In this document: positions 1-11,753 of the stretch, piece by piece
Numbering within the stretch: the first letter of the stretch is position 1
Layout: each line of letters opens with the position of its first letter
Assembly: GCA_027943245.1 (NCBI GenBank)
Contig: JANDJZ010000060.1
Coordinates: 1 to 64,000 of the forward strand
Direction: 5' to 3'
DNA length: 64,000 nt
From: Acanthamoeba sp. SK_2022b
Taxonomy: Eukaryota > Discosea > Longamoebia > Acanthamoebidae
Made by a program: the position numbers and the translations under genes
The notes under the pieces: model-generated
What the model saw: the letters and a program-made list of their open reading frames with translations, nothing else
What the model was told of the DNA's origin: nothing
Databases searched by the model: none

Positions 1-3000
1 TCTGCGGTTCGCGTTCCAGTCCGGTACGCACGCTTCTGCAGTGCTTCCGCTCGTATGGGTTGTGCTCAAGCACATGCACTGCACACCATTTGTTGGCTTT
101 GGTCCGGGCAGGCCTTTCGCTTTGGATTTGTACGGGCAGTGCACGACCAAGCAGGGTCTGGCGGCAACGGCAGGCGAAACGGCGGCGGCAATGGGCGGGG
201 AGTGGGCGCCGCTGCGCCCACCGAGGCCAAGAAGCCCTCCCTGGTCTTGTCTCAAGCAGACAGTGCGCGCCTTCTCCCCGAGCGTAGTCGAGATGGGTGG
301 GTCTGACACACGTGCGGCTTGGTTTACCTTGTACTCGCAGCCGGCGCAATGCTGCGGAGCATGGCCATTATGCCCACGCCCCAAACCGTGTACATTCTGC
401 CCCTGACTCTCAACCCCGTGTTCGGAGGTACGACGCACGCATACCAGCAGTAGCTGTTTGTCGTGCCAAGTGTCGAGTGTGTTGATCGAGCCATCACCGC
501 GTGCTCTCCTTTCTGCAGGCACTTCCTACTACGCGCTGGTGGACCGACGGACGCTCGAACGCATGCAGGAGCTCCAATCAAAGGGAGACCTCTTCTTGGG
601 CCTCTTCCTGCAGAAGGACCCCAACCCGAACGTGAAGGTGCGGCAGACCCGCAAACTTGGTGACTGCTCTCTTGTGACGATAATGATGATTAACTCTTCT
701 CTCACACACTACGTTGTGGTCAACAAAGGTGGCGGACGTGTCACAGCTACATCAAGTGGGCCAATTGGGCTGTGCCATCGGTGCCGTGCAGTACACATCC
801 AACCCGGACGTTCACCTGCTCCAGATCACTCCCCTCTCGCGGCGCATTCGCATCAAGGCGCCCGTGCCCGGCGCTGAGAGGGAGAAAGATGCGACCTTGC
901 TGGCCGTCGAGATCGAGGAGCTGATCGTACTCGTCCCCCGCTTGTGAACCCACATCACTGGTGTCGACGCATTTGTCTCACAAACCGGAGCCGTGCGGTG
1001 CAGGAGGGAGAGTACAACAGGAAGGATCCGGTCATCCGCACCAACCACGAAGCGATCGTGAGCGCCATCCAGCAGCTGCACGAGCACGACCCGTCGAGCC
1101 ACTACCAGAAGTTGCTCGACGAAATGGACCCCGACAATCCGGCCGAGTTCGTCGACCTCGCCGCGGCCGTCGTCACGTCCGAGCCCGAAATGCAGCAGGT
1201 CCGCATCCCCAACAATTGCTGGTCTCCAAGACAATTATATTATTTACTGTTTTATAATTTATTCATTTTCCTTGTGCGGCAGGCGGTACTTGAAACGACG
1301 GATGTGAAACAGCGTCAGCTCAAATGTCTCGAACTGCTGCACAAGAAGCTCGAGATGTTCCAGAAGCAGAAGGAAGTGCGCACGGAAAACATGTATGCCT
1401 GCATCATTCATTGCCTTACTTCACATTGCCTATTCTGATTCTTATTTATTATCGTTTTTGGTGTAGGGAGGAAGAGGCGAAGCTCGAGGCGGCTCAAAAG
1501 AAGCTCTACCTCGAGAGGAAGAAGAGAGCCATCGAGAAAGAGCTGAAAATGGACGTGGAGGACAGCGACAAGCTGATAGAAGAGTTCAGGAAGAAACTCG
1601 AAGTGCTCACAGTGCCCGAGGAGGCCATGCTCGTGATCAACGAGGAGATGGTACCACTGCCCCTTTATCACATAAACCACAGCTACTCACACTTCCCCCC
1701 TCCCTTTGTTGGCGACGTACGGCAGAACAAGCTCACTTCGCTTGAGCGATCGTCCTCCGAATACAACATCACGAGGACCTACCTCAACTGGCTCACCACC
1801 CTTCCCTGGGGCCTTCACTCCAAGGTGCGCCACCAGCAGTCGCAGTAGCCCTTCAAAGTGCCTCCTTAAGGAAACTAAGCTCTGCGTTGCAATTCTTCAA
1901 GGAAAATCTGAACCTCTCCCACGCCATCTCGGTTCTGAACGAAGACCATTTCGGCCTCAAGGATATTAAGGAACGAATCCTCGAGTTCATCGCCGTCGGC
2001 AACCTGAAGGGCTCCGTACAGGTATGATGTCGTGCTCCCGTTCCAGCAGGTGCCACGGGTGATGCTCACTCTCTCGCTCAACTGGCGTAGGGCAAGATTT
2101 TGTGTTTTGTGGGGCCGCCCGGTGTGGGCAAAACGAGCATCGGCCAGTCCATCGCCCGCGCTCTTGACCGCGAGTTCTTCCGCTTCTCCGTAGGCGGCAT
2201 GAGCGACGTCTCCGGTACACTTCTGCTGGCCTCTTGTCCTTTCAGCAGCGCTGCTTTGCTGATTACGGGCGAGTGCGTGCGTTATGCAGAGATCAAGGGG
2301 CACCGCAGGACCTACGTGGGAGCAATGCCCGGCAAGATCGTGCAGTCCATGAAGAACCTCAAGTCGGCCAATCCCGTCATTCTCATTGACGGTACGCACA
2401 TGCTCCCATGTCTCGAGCGTAACTACTCGGGGGAAAGGAGTATGTGTGGGCTCACCTCCGGATTCATGCGCTCGCCCGCCACCCTTTCGGTCGGAGATAG
2501 AAATCGACAAGATGGGCAACAGTCGGCAGGGCGACCCAGCCTCCGCGCTCCTCGAAGTCCTGGACCCGGAACAGAACAAGACCTTCCTCGATCACTACCT
2601 CGACGTGCCCTTTGACCTTTCCAAGGTGAGTCGCATCGGCGTCGTGTTGCGCTGTATTGCACCCAGTAGAGGACAGGTTTGCTCACGAGGAGGCCGTTTA
2701 CACGCAGGTCCTGTTCGTGTGCACGGCCAACGTGAGCGACACCATTCCGGGGCCCCTGCTCGACCGCATGGAGGTGATCCAGCTCTCGGGCTACATCCTC
2801 GAGGAGAAGATGAACATCGCCAAGAAGTACCTCGTGCCGCAGATCATGAAGGACTCGGGCCTGCAGCCGGTATCATCCACTCTCCGCCTCCACTCTTTGC
2901 CAAGTCGGTTCGCAGTGATCGCAACTCACCGTCACGTCTCGCTGGCGCTGCCCGTCCATATCAGGGTCAAATTGCGATCAACGATTCCGCGCTGCACACC

Positions 3001-4512
3001 CTCATCCAGTCCTACGCGCGCGAGGCGGGAGTGCGCGAGCTGTACAAGCACATCGAGAAGATATTCAGGAAGGTCGCCTTCAAGGTACCCGCCGTCGCCA
3101 TCATCCCGTTTGCCGACACGCCCACGCGTTTTGTGTCTTCACCTTTTTCACGGGCGCTTTCCACATGCGGCAGGTTGCCAAGGAGAGGACGCTCAAACAA
3201 GAGCAGGCCAGCGCATCGGCCAATGCGCAGGCGGCAGCCGAGGAGGGAGCGAAGACGAAGAAGAAGCGGACAAGGAAGGCCAAGCAGCCCAGCGAGGGCG
3301 AGGCTGAGAAGAGCATCGAGAGCGGCAGCGGGGCCTCGGAGCAGCAAGCGCAGCCGGTTGTGGTGACGGCCAGCAATCTGACCGAGTACGTGGGCCAGCC
3401 CAAGTTCACCAGCGACCGATTCTACGACGTCACGCCTCCCGGTAACGCCGCCCCCGCACCACTTGCGTTATGAGTCGGATATGGCCGCGCGTTTTTTCCC
3501 CATGGCGCATGGTGAACATCGCAACGGCTGTGGAGTGAGACTGACGCATGCGTCGCGGGCAGGCGTGGTGATGGGTTTGGCCTGGACTGCCATGGGCGGT
3601 GCCACGCTCTACATCGAAACGGTCAACGACCGCCCGCTCTACAGCGCGCTCAAGCGATCCCAGCCCGGTAAGCGCGCTACCTATTCATGCGCCTGCGCGG
3701 CGTGCTTTTCGCTCGCACCTCACTCTTCCTGGCCGTGGTCGCAGCCGAGCTGGAGCACGCGAAGGAGGGCGACGAGGGAGCCAACAAGGACCGAGGCGTG
3801 AAGACCTTTGGCGGCGCCGGCGGCGCCATGCGCCTGCTCACCACCGGGCAGATGGGGTCCGTGATGCAGGAGAGCACCTCCATCGCCTTCACCTTTGCGC
3901 GCAACTTCCTCGAGGACGTGTCCCCGCGCAACGAGTTCTTTGACCGCGCGGCCCTCCACATGCACATCCCCGAGGGGGCCACGCCCAAGGACGGCCCCTC
4001 GGCCGGCTGCACCATGGTCACCTCCCTGCTGTCGCTCGCCACCGGCCGCCCCGTCCCTCCTGACATCGCCATGACCGGCGAGATCACCCTCACCGGCAAG
4101 ATTCTCACCATTGGTGCGTGCATACAGTCCCCCCTCGTCTCTGTGTATGTCCGTTGCGTTGAGCTGATGTGTGACGGCCGTCGTGAATGATGAAGGTGGA
4201 GTGAAGGAGAAGACGATCGCTGCGCGCAGGTCCGGGGTGAAGCGGCTGTTCTTCCCCGACGGCAACAAGAAGGACTGGGAGGAGCTGCCGGACTACATCC
4301 GCGAGGGGCTCGAGGCCCGCTTCGTGAAGGACTACCGCCAGATCTACGACGTCGTCTTTGCCGACGCCGCTGAAACGCCTGCCGCGCCCCCCTGCATCGA
4401 CGGCGAGGTAACGACGAGCACGACCGGCGCGACGAGCACGACGACCAAGGCCAGGACCAGCCGAAGGAGGAAAAACGCCGGCGACGAGCACAAGGAAACT
4501 GCGCTCTGCTAG
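1..4512 (+). CDS. LONP1: Mitochondrial Lon protease (LONP1/PIM1 type), 5' end uncertain
   Basis: ATP-dependent AAA+ serine protease that degrades damaged proteins in the mitochondrial matrix. About 18 exons read in order: N-terminal LON substrate domain (from about 341, [10 protein letters not shown]; then 519-660 and 726-940), coiled-coil linker (1284-1650), Walker [10 protein letters not shown] at about 2112-2138, Walker B region ending VILID (about 2380), sensor/lid helices (2708-3084), and the protease domain (3560-4512). The catalytic Ser lies in PKDGPSAG (codon 3999-4001) and the catalytic Lys in GGVKEKT (codon 4204-4206), so the dyad is intact. The phrase YDVTPPG before the protease domain is typical of mitochondrial Lon, and there is no peroxisomal SKL end. 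The frame is open to base 1 with an Arg/Ser-rich stretch that could be a targeting peptide; a donor at 284 joins in phase to 341. A charged low-complexity insert (3173-3350) and a Thr/Lys-rich tail of about 50 residues are unusual. The first exon is tentative. Confidence 0.93.
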
Positions 4513-4537
4513 AAGAGGACGGAAGTAGAGAGCTCGT

Positions 4538-4543
4538 AATAAA
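4538..4543 (+). terminator. Polyadenylation signal AATAAA after Lon
   Basis: A canonical AATAAA lies 26 bases after the Lon stop codon, at a suitable distance for 3' end processing. Confidence 0.6.
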
Positions 4544-4720
4544 GCGAGATTGAGAATAGAGACCAGCCTCAAGGAGGCGCACTCGGAAGAGTGGGAGAGA
4601 GGATCACTGTGCCAAGGAAGCCAGAGATTGGCTACCACGAAGGCAAATCAATGAAATTTCAGGACGACATTCCTTGGTTGTTCGTCAGAAGAGCACAATC
4701 CAGAGCTGGTCGTTCTCAAC

Positions 4721-4728
4721 TATAAAAA
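4721..4728 (+). promoter_or_regulatory. TATA box of the CsbD-like gene
   Basis: TATAAAAA lies 82 bases upstream of the CsbD-like ATG in the 290-base gap after Lon. It is followed by an A/C-rich leader that runs to the start codon, which fits a strong, TATA-driven transcript. Confidence 0.65.
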
Positions 4729-4802
4729 CCTGAGAAGAGTTCTCCGTTCCCATATCCTCATAAACCACAAGAACAACCAACTCCACCACCACTAACACTA
4801 GA

Positions 4803-5099
4803 ATGTCGCACCCCTCGAAGGCTTCCGCTTACAACGACAAGGTCGTCGGCGGTATCAAGGAGAACGTCGGCTCCCTCGTTGGCAACCACCAAATGGAGGC
4901 TGAGGGCCTCGCCCGCAAGGAGAAGGGCAATGCCGAGCTGGAGGCTGCCAAGGCTGAGCAGCGCGCCATCGGCACCAAGGAGCAGGTCAAGGGCAACGTC
5001 AAGGAGGCTGCCGGCAACGTGCTCGGCAACCAGCAGTGGCAGGCAGAGGGCAAGGCCGACAAGCTCAAGGGCGACGCTCGCAAGAAGGCCAACCAGTAG
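4803..5099 (+). CDS. CsbD-like stress-response protein, 98 aa, intronless
   Basis: A small, hydrophilic, Lys/Ala/Glu-rich protein with two CsbD-like repeats: KVVGGIKENVGSLVGNHQ (about residues 10-28) and KEQVKGNVKEAAGNVLGN (about 59-76). Both have the G-x-x-K-E-x-x-G-x-x-x-G pattern of the bacterial general-stress family, also found in fungi. The start is chosen at the first ATG after the TATA-led, A/C-rich leader. It has no introns, unlike all other long genes here, and codon use is strongly biased to C/G third positions, suggesting high expression. The biochemical role of CsbD proteins is unknown; a part in stress or encystment is only inference. No signal peptide or membrane segment is seen. 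Confidence 0.9.
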   Translation: MSHPSKASAYNDKVVGGIKENVGSLVGNHQMEAEGLARKEKGNAELEAAKAEQRAIGTKEQVKGNVKEAAGNVLGNQQWQAEGKADKLKGDARKKANQ

Positions 5100-5331
5100 A
5101 TGAGTTCTGACCCTCATCAATGTTCCTGACCTCGCGCAACAAGGCCCAGATGGGCCAAAGAAGAATACTTTTTGGTTTGCAAAAAAAACGCAAAATGTTT
5201 GTCTCCCTTTTCCTTGTTTTTCTTTCTACGGGCAAAACGACATCCGGCTCTTTTAGTTTCCTCCTGTTGGCCGATAACTTCGGCAAACAGCGCAAAGGCC
5301 AGGCTCGGTGACTGTGCCACCCATTTCCACC

Positions 5332-6962
5332 ATGCTCGTCTACGTAATACTTATTGCGGCCGTTGTGGCGGCGCTGCTGGTACCGTACCCCCACATGGGT
5401 CCGTATGTCAAATCTCACGTCGTTGATTTGTGCAGTGGTGGGGCACCTCCCCGTTCGCCGCCCTCAGTGGCCTCCCTGGCCCACGTCCACTGCCCATCGT
5501 GGGCAACCTTATCGAGCTGCTGGGCACGTCGCATAACGAGGCACAGGCCGCCCTCATGCGCAACTATGGCGGTGGTACGCACATGCCCTTACCCTGAGCC
5601 ACCAAGGGTGGACGCTGACCTTCCTTCCCCGTGAACGGTGGCAGTGGTGCGCTACTTCATGGGCAGACAGGGCGTTGTGCTGGTGAGCGACCCCGACCTG
5701 GTCCACGAGGTGACCGTCACCGCCAGCGAGAAGTTCCGCAACAGGCCCAGGGCCAAGTACGAACGCCAAGACCCCGCAGAGAGTTCACCGCATTGGCTCA
5801 CCCTTCTGGGCGTTTATGCAGGGGCCGTGCGCGAAAGACTCTCGGCCTGCTGCAAGCGCGAGACGACTACTGGTATGGCACGCTCTTTAGCTTACAAACA
5901 ACTTATTAACCAAATCCTCCTTTTCAGGAAGCGCCTCCGTCGCACCATTTCGCCCACGTTCAACGTGATGCACTTGAAGCACATGCTGCCCCCCATGCAC
6001 GAGGTTGGCAAGCCACCACAATCTACAAAAGACTAGACCCGGTGGCGTACTTAATCGGGTGGTGGCAACAGGAGGTGCAAGTGCTCATGGCCAAATTGGA
6101 GGAGGCCTGTGATGCCAAACGCGAAGTGGACATCCACGAGATGTTCACGCGTCTCACTCTCGATGTCATCGGTATGGGGTTATGCTTAACCCTGCTCGGT
6201 GACCTGCCGCGTGTCTCACACAAGACATACACTTCACGCACGCAGGACGTGTGGCTTTCGGCACCAAGCTGAACTCCCAAACCGCCGGCGACAATGAATT
6301 TATTCGCGTGCGTTGCCTCTCCCCACTTTCCCTTGCTCTCTCTTGCCTTCGTTGTGTAACCACGCCCGCTCACACTCCCGTACGTCACGCATACATAGGC
6401 TTCGGGCTGGATCTTCCGCGACATACCTCGTAACAACGGCCCCTTTGGTACGTAGCTCCCCTTTGCCTCTGTGCATTATTAATTCAGATACGTTTCTGAT
6501 GCGGTGCACTGCTACATTGGGCACAGCGTTGATGTTCCCCCAGCTGTGGGAGATGAAACAAAAGCTGTGGCCATCGGCCTTCCGGCGGGAAGTGGAGAAG
6601 GCGCAGGACCTCCTGGACGAGGTGTCCCTCTCCCTCATCAGGAAACGCAAGCGCGAGCGCGATGGGGAGGCGTCGAGCGATGTGGGCCGCAAGGACGAAG
6701 CGCATCAGCGCGTGCCCAACGACTTTCTCGATCTCCTGTTCGACGCTCGCGACAAGACCACCGGCCAGGGGCTTACCGAAGAAGAGGTCACCCTCCCTTC
6801 CCCCAACCATCTACGCGTGTTTCGACGCACTCGTGACCGCCATCTTTCCAACAACAACAACAGATTCGAGACCAGGCCAATATCTTCTTGCTTGCAGGCC
6901 ATGAGACCACTGGTACCGACCGCCACCAACAGATCTCGTGCTCGCTGGTTACTATGCTCATG

Positions 6963-7032
<70 letters not shown>

Positions 7033-7906
7033 TGTGCAGCCAACACGCTGGCCTACACGGTGTTCCTGCTGGCGCAGCACCCAGAGGTGGACGACAAGCT
7101 GTTTGAGGAGCTGTCAAACCTCCTGGCCGACCACGTCGCTCCACTGGACCTCAACCAGCTCAGCGGCATGACACACCTCAACATGGCCCTCAAGGAATCG
7201 CTGCGCATGTACCCGCCGGCCACTTCGACTGCGAGAGACTCCGACATTGACGTCACCCTCGGCGGCAAGTACTTGATTCCCAAGGGGGTACGTATTCACT
7301 CTCACCTTTGTTGTCTTAATCTTCTTTATCATCGTCCTTGAAGTTGCTGCGCTGGGGCGCTTGCGACCCTCCGCGAGCGTCTGTTTCGTTGGCGTGCTCA
7401 CCATTGCAAATACTCCTTTCTCGACGCGGATGGCAGTCCATCGTGGTGATCCCGATCAAGGCCATGGGCAACAGCCCCGTTCTCTGGCCGGAGCCCGAGC
7501 GCTTCCTCCCCTTCGACCGTTGGTCCAGCGATGAGGTGCGCTACTGGCCAAACCACATCACATTGTATCCCTGGGTGATTACAACGCCATGAACTGTGGC
7601 ACAGAAGGGAGACGGCGACAAGAAGCACTCACTCGTGTGGCTGCCGTTCGGCGCTGGTCCGCGCAACTGGTACTGAAGTCTTTCCTGCGTTAGGGACTCC
7701 CAGTGCAGTTCCTCTCCTGCAATGACTGCTAACATCGACACAGCATTGGGCAGCGGTTCGCAATCATCGAAGCCAAGCTGATCTTGGCCCACGTGCTCCG
7801 CCGTTTCCGCTTCCAGCTGACCCCGGGCCAGGTGCCCCTCGAACTCCAGCATGGCATTACTACCTCCCCCAAGCACGGCATAAAGGTCACCGTCCACCGC
7901 CGCTGA
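5332..7906 (+). CDS. Cytochrome P450 monooxygenase, copy 1
   Basis: Haem-thiolate monooxygenase, probably on the ER membrane, substrate unknown. About 14 small exons. The start (5332) gives a hydrophobic N-terminal anchor (MLVYVILIAAVVAALLVP). Next comes the proline-rich hinge PGPRPLPIVGN (about 5480). The helix-C WxxxR motif (WKRLR) is made across an intron at 5874-5928. Helix I has AGHETT (about 6895-6913), helix K has KESLR (about 7192), followed by the PERF-like WPEPERFLPFDRW (about 7483), and the haem loop is FGAGPRNCIGQRFA. The haem-ligand Cys codon is split by the 74-base intron 7670-7743. All family-defining residues are present, so it looks functional. The domain order and the FGAGPRNCIG loop resemble CYP3/CYP4-like clans, but a family number cannot be given. 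One intron carries a long TG repeat. Exon borders around 6406-6560 are uncertain. Confidence 0.92.
6964..7031 (+). repeat. (TG)n microsatellite in a P450 intron
   Basis: A perfect dinucleotide tract of 68 bases ends about 10 bases before the GATGTGCAG 3' splice site, in the position normally held by a polypyrimidine tract. The paralogous intron at 10352-10406 has a shorter, interrupted TG tract. Confidence 0.97.
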
Positions 7907-8686
7907 TGCCTGCCGCCGTTTTCAGCCTCTCCCTCGGCCTCCACCTCCCGTTACGGCTCCTCAGCTCTGAAGGGTGTGACCGACAGCAAACCATAAACAG
8001 GCAACACAACCTATTCTCGTGGTGTGCTTTTGTTTGATTGTGTAGTAGCTGTTGGCATCTATGAGGCTCCAAGGTAGCATGCTGCTCAGACTGCGAATTG
8101 GGCCTTGAGTGCAGTCCTTTGGAGACCAACTGAGTCAGGACACGCAGATCTAATTTCTCTGCGTTCAGCTTGACTTTGACAAGAGCGCCAAACCAATTTA
8201 TCTTTTGAGATAACTTAGACAACTGCTCTTCATATAAGGGTCATTGCCACGCCAATGGTTAAGGCCACCCACATAGGCCGTTTGCCTAGAGGCTGTCAAG
8301 GTTGGACTGTTTCACCTCAGCCACGATTTCTACTTGCTGCCTGACCTTGATGGTACCTCATATGTGGTTCATGGTGTGCGTCCTGTGCTGACTAATGGTG
8401 GAGGTTTTCCAGCGTATGTATGGCTGCCTCACCCTTCTCACCATCTTCACCACCCTCTCTGCCAGATCAAGCCTGCACATAAGTGGAGGACTCCATGGCC
8501 TCTGAGATGTATGGGTTGCACGTTTGGCCGTTGGGTGTTTTTTCGATGTCACTCCTTTCTTGGAGGAACTTTCCGAGCGGATACCGAATCAAGCAAGTTT
8601 TCTCCTGTTGGTCGAGATCTTCGGCAAATTCGCTAGGTATACCCCTCTGACCGACTCCCGTCCTTTCATATTTTTTTACCTTGCCC
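7907..8686 (+). other. Intergenic region between P450 copies, with duplicated promoter-proximal sequence
   Basis: No supported gene. The last part, about 8597-8632, resembles the sequence just upstream of copy 1 (about 5258-5292): both carry a stretch like CTCCTGTTGG followed by CTTCGGCAAA. The duplication therefore included part of the 5' flank. The middle (8000-8550) has no match that I can see elsewhere in the window. Confidence 0.6.
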
Positions 8687-11225
8687 ATGTACTTCGTAAT
8701 ACTGATTGCAGCCTTTGTGGCCGCCCTACTGGTACCACGTACCCAAATTTGGCTTTCTACACCTCAACTCACGCCGGTGATTTGGGCAGTGGTGGGGCAC
8801 CTCCACGTTTGCCGCCTTCAGTAGCATCCCTGGCCCACGTCCCCTGCCCATCGCAGGCAACCTCATCGAGCTGCTGGGCTCGTCTCCAAACGAGGCCCAG
8901 GCCGCCCTCATGCGCAACTATGGTGGTGGTACGCACAAGCCCTTACCCAGAGCCACCAGGGTGGACCCTGACCCTCCTTCCCGTGAACGGTGGCAGTGGT
9001 GCGCTACTTCATGGGCAGACGGGGCGTTGTGCTGGTGAGCGATCCCGACCTGGTCCACGAGGTGACCGTCACCGCCAGCGAGAAGTTCCGCAACAGGCCC
9101 AAGGCCATGTACGAAAGACAGCCCCGCCCCAACCCGCCCCGCAGAGAGTTCACCCATCTGGGCGTTTGGCAGGGGCCGTGAGAATAAGAGTCTCGGCCTG
9201 CTGGAAGCGCGAGACGATTACTGGTATGGCACGCACGCTCTCTTTAGCTTATCATAACAACTTATGCATTAACCTCGCCTTTCCAGGAAGCGCCTCCGTC
9301 GCACCATTTCGCCCACGTTCAACGTGATGCACTTGAAGAACATGCTGCCCCCCATGCACGAGGTTGGCCAGCCACTATCCCCTCTTTGGTGGCAACTAGA
9401 TCCTGTGCCTGACTTCATCGGGTGGGTGCAACAGGAGGTGCAAGTGCTGATGGCCAAATTGGAGGAGGCCTGTGATGCCAAACGCGAAGTGAATATCCAT
9501 GAGATGTTCACGCGTATCACGGCGGACATCATCGGTATGGAATTATACTTAACTCGGTGACCTGTCGCGTGCCTCACACAACGTGTACACTTCACGCACG
9601 CAGGACGTGTGGCTTTCGGCACCAACCTGAACACCCAAAACAATGGCGATAACGAATTCATGCGCGTGCGTTGCCTCTCCCCACTTTCTCTAGCTCTCCC
9701 TTGCCTTTTCGTTGTGTAACCGCGCCCCACATAGGCTTCGAGCTGGATCACTCGCAACTTACCTCGCAACTACGGCCCCTTTGGTGTGGAGCTCCCCTTT
9801 ACCACTATGTGTATTGCTGACGCGTTGCTGATGCGGTGCACTGCTACGTTGGGTACAGCGTTGCTGTTCCCCCAGCTGTGGGAGATGAAGCAGAAGCTGT
9901 GGCCATCGGCCTTCCGGCGGGGAGTGGAGGAGGCGCAGGACCTCCTGGACGAGATGTCGCTCTCCCTCGTCAGGAAACGCAAGCGCGAGCGCGAAGAGGA
10001 GGCCAGTGTCCGCAAGGGCGAGCCGCATGAGCGCGTGCCCAACGATTTCCTCGATCTCCTGCTCGACGCTCGCGACAAGAACACCGGCCAGGCGCTGACC
10101 GAAGAAGAGGTCACACACAAACATAAACGCATGTTTCGACTCACTCATGCCGCCATTTTTCCACCACCTCACCACCACCACCACCACCACCACCACCACC
10201 ACCACCACCACCACCACCACCACCACCACCACCACCACCACCAAAACAACAAAAACAGATCAGAGACCAGGCCAACGTCTTCTTGGTTGCAGGCCATGAG
10301 ACCACTGGTACCGCCACCAACAGATCTCGTGCTCGCCAGTTATCTTGCTCATGTGTGTGTGTGTGTGTGATGTGTGTGTGTGTGTGTGTGTGTGATGTGT
10401 GTGATGTGCAGCCACCACGCTGGCCTACACGGTGTTCCTGCTGGCGCAGCACCCAGAGGTGGACGACAAGCTGTTTGAGGAGCTGTCAAACCTCCTGGCC
10501 GACCACGTCGCTCCACTGGACCTCAACCAGATCAGTGGCATGACACACCTCAACATGGCCCTCAAGGAATCGCTGCGCATGTACCCGCCGGCCACTTCGC
10601 TCGCGAGACTCCCCGATGTCGACGTCGCCCTTGGTGGAAAGTACTTGATTCCCAAGGGGGTACGTATCTTCACCCTAGTCTTTGTCTTCATCTTCTTCAC
10701 TGTTTCGTTGGCTTGCTCGCCATCTCAAACACTCCTTAATCGACGCGGACGGCAGACCCTAGTGGTGATTCCGATCAAGGCCATTGGCAACAACCCCGTT
10801 CTCTGGCCGGAGCCCGAGCGCTTCCTCCCCTTCGACCGTTGGTCCAGCGATGAGGTGCGCTACTGGCCAAACCACATCACATTGTATCCCTGGGTGATTA
10901 CAACGCCGTGAACTGTGGCACAGAAGGGAGACGGCGACAAGAAGCACTCACTCGTGTGGCTGCCGTTCGGCGCTGGTCCGCGCAACTGGTACTGAAGTCT
11001 TTCCTGCGTTAGGGACTCCCAGTGCAGTTCCTCTCCTTCAATGACTGCTAACATCGACACAGCATTGGGCAGCGGTTCGCAATCATCGAAGCCAAGCTGA
11101 TCTTGGCCCACGTGCTCCGCCGTTTCCGCTTCCAGCTGACCCCGGGCCAGGTGCCCCTCGAACTCCAGCATGGAGTTACCACCTCCCCCAAGCACGGCGT
11201 CAAGGTCACCGTCCACCGCCGCTGA
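8687..11225 (+). CDS. Cytochrome P450 monooxygenase, copy 2 (tandem paralogue)
   Basis: Same exon order and motifs as the upstream P450: membrane anchor MYFVILIAAFVAALLVP, hinge PGPRPLPIAGN (about 8839), WKRLR made across the intron before about 9287, AGHETT helix I (about 10293-10310), KESLR helix K (about 10565), WPEPERF (about 10805), and FGAGPRNCIGQRFA with the Cys codon again split by a 74-base intron (10989-11062). Reading frames are preserved in every matched exon, so it is probably functional. The 3' part, introns included, is almost identical to copy 1 while the 5' part differs more, which suggests recent gene conversion. One intron holds a CAC-type trinucleotide repeat and another a TG repeat. 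Substrate unknown. Confidence 0.91.
10171..10243 (+). repeat. (ACC)n microsatellite in a P450 copy 2 intron
   Basis: About 24 copies of ACC between the EEEV exon and the helix-I exon. The matching intron of copy 1 has no such repeat, so it expanded after the duplication. Confidence 0.97.
10352..10406 (+). repeat. Interrupted (TG)n microsatellite in a P450 copy 2 intron
   Basis: TG tracts broken by GATG units directly before the GATGTGCAG acceptor. It is the counterpart of the longer, perfect tract in copy 1. Confidence 0.9.
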
Positions 11226-11753
11226 TGCCTGCAGCCATTCTCCGCCTCTCCCTCGGTCACCTTCACCTTCTATGCTGTAGATACCATTACGGCTCCTCAG
11301 TTCTGAAGGTGGGTATGTGAGGGAGTGTCGTTGCATCGTGTGTGCTCTTATCCCATGCAAATGGGGAACTCGCAAATAGGACAACAATGCAATTGTAGAT
11401 ATATGATGCAATTGTAGATATATGACAGCAATTGTAGATATATATATATACAGTTATATCTAACATGCTTCTAAACCTCTTGCACAGTTGATGTTAGTTC
11501 CCTTGTGCATTCACCGAAACGTTGGAGAGCCTACCGCAATTTGTCGTTGTACATATCAAGAGATCTGTGGTGCCTCAATTTCGACTTGTCTGCGCCCATC
11601 TTGCCCAGGACCAACCTTTAGTAGCACAGTCCTGCGGCTCCACAGATGGCTTCAAGCTAGCTGTCTCACTACCAGCCTGTGCTGACCGTTAGGGCTGTCA
11701 GCGTCTCATCTGAGGTGATGCTCTCACTCAAAGAATCCCCAGCAGGTGGCGTG
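11226..11753 (+). other. Intergenic region between P450 copy 2 and the retrotransposon
   Basis: No supported gene. It holds a short A/T-rich tandem repeat (11389-11452) and the flank into which the gypsy element inserted. Its last four bases (CGTG) are repeated after the element. Confidence 0.6.
11389..11452 (+). repeat. Short tandem repeat, three copies of GCAATTGTAGATATAT
   Basis: Units start at 11389, 11408 and 11428. The third runs into a TA tract. This is A/T-rich in an otherwise GC-rich window; function unknown. Confidence 0.85.

Noticed and set aside
3677..4638. Long minus-strand open frames opposite Lon
   Set aside because: Shadows of GC-rich coding DNA; the + strand carries conserved Lon protease motifs in the same place.
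6938..7171. Open frames full of Cys-Val or Thr-His repeats (also near 35100, 60250 and 62300)
   Set aside because: They are translations of dinucleotide microsatellites inside introns, not genes.
10171..10243. Regular short repeats that might suggest a CRISPR-like array or a poly-His protein
   Set aside because: Simple trinucleotide tract without spacers, lying in an intron; the poly-His frame is not part of the P450.
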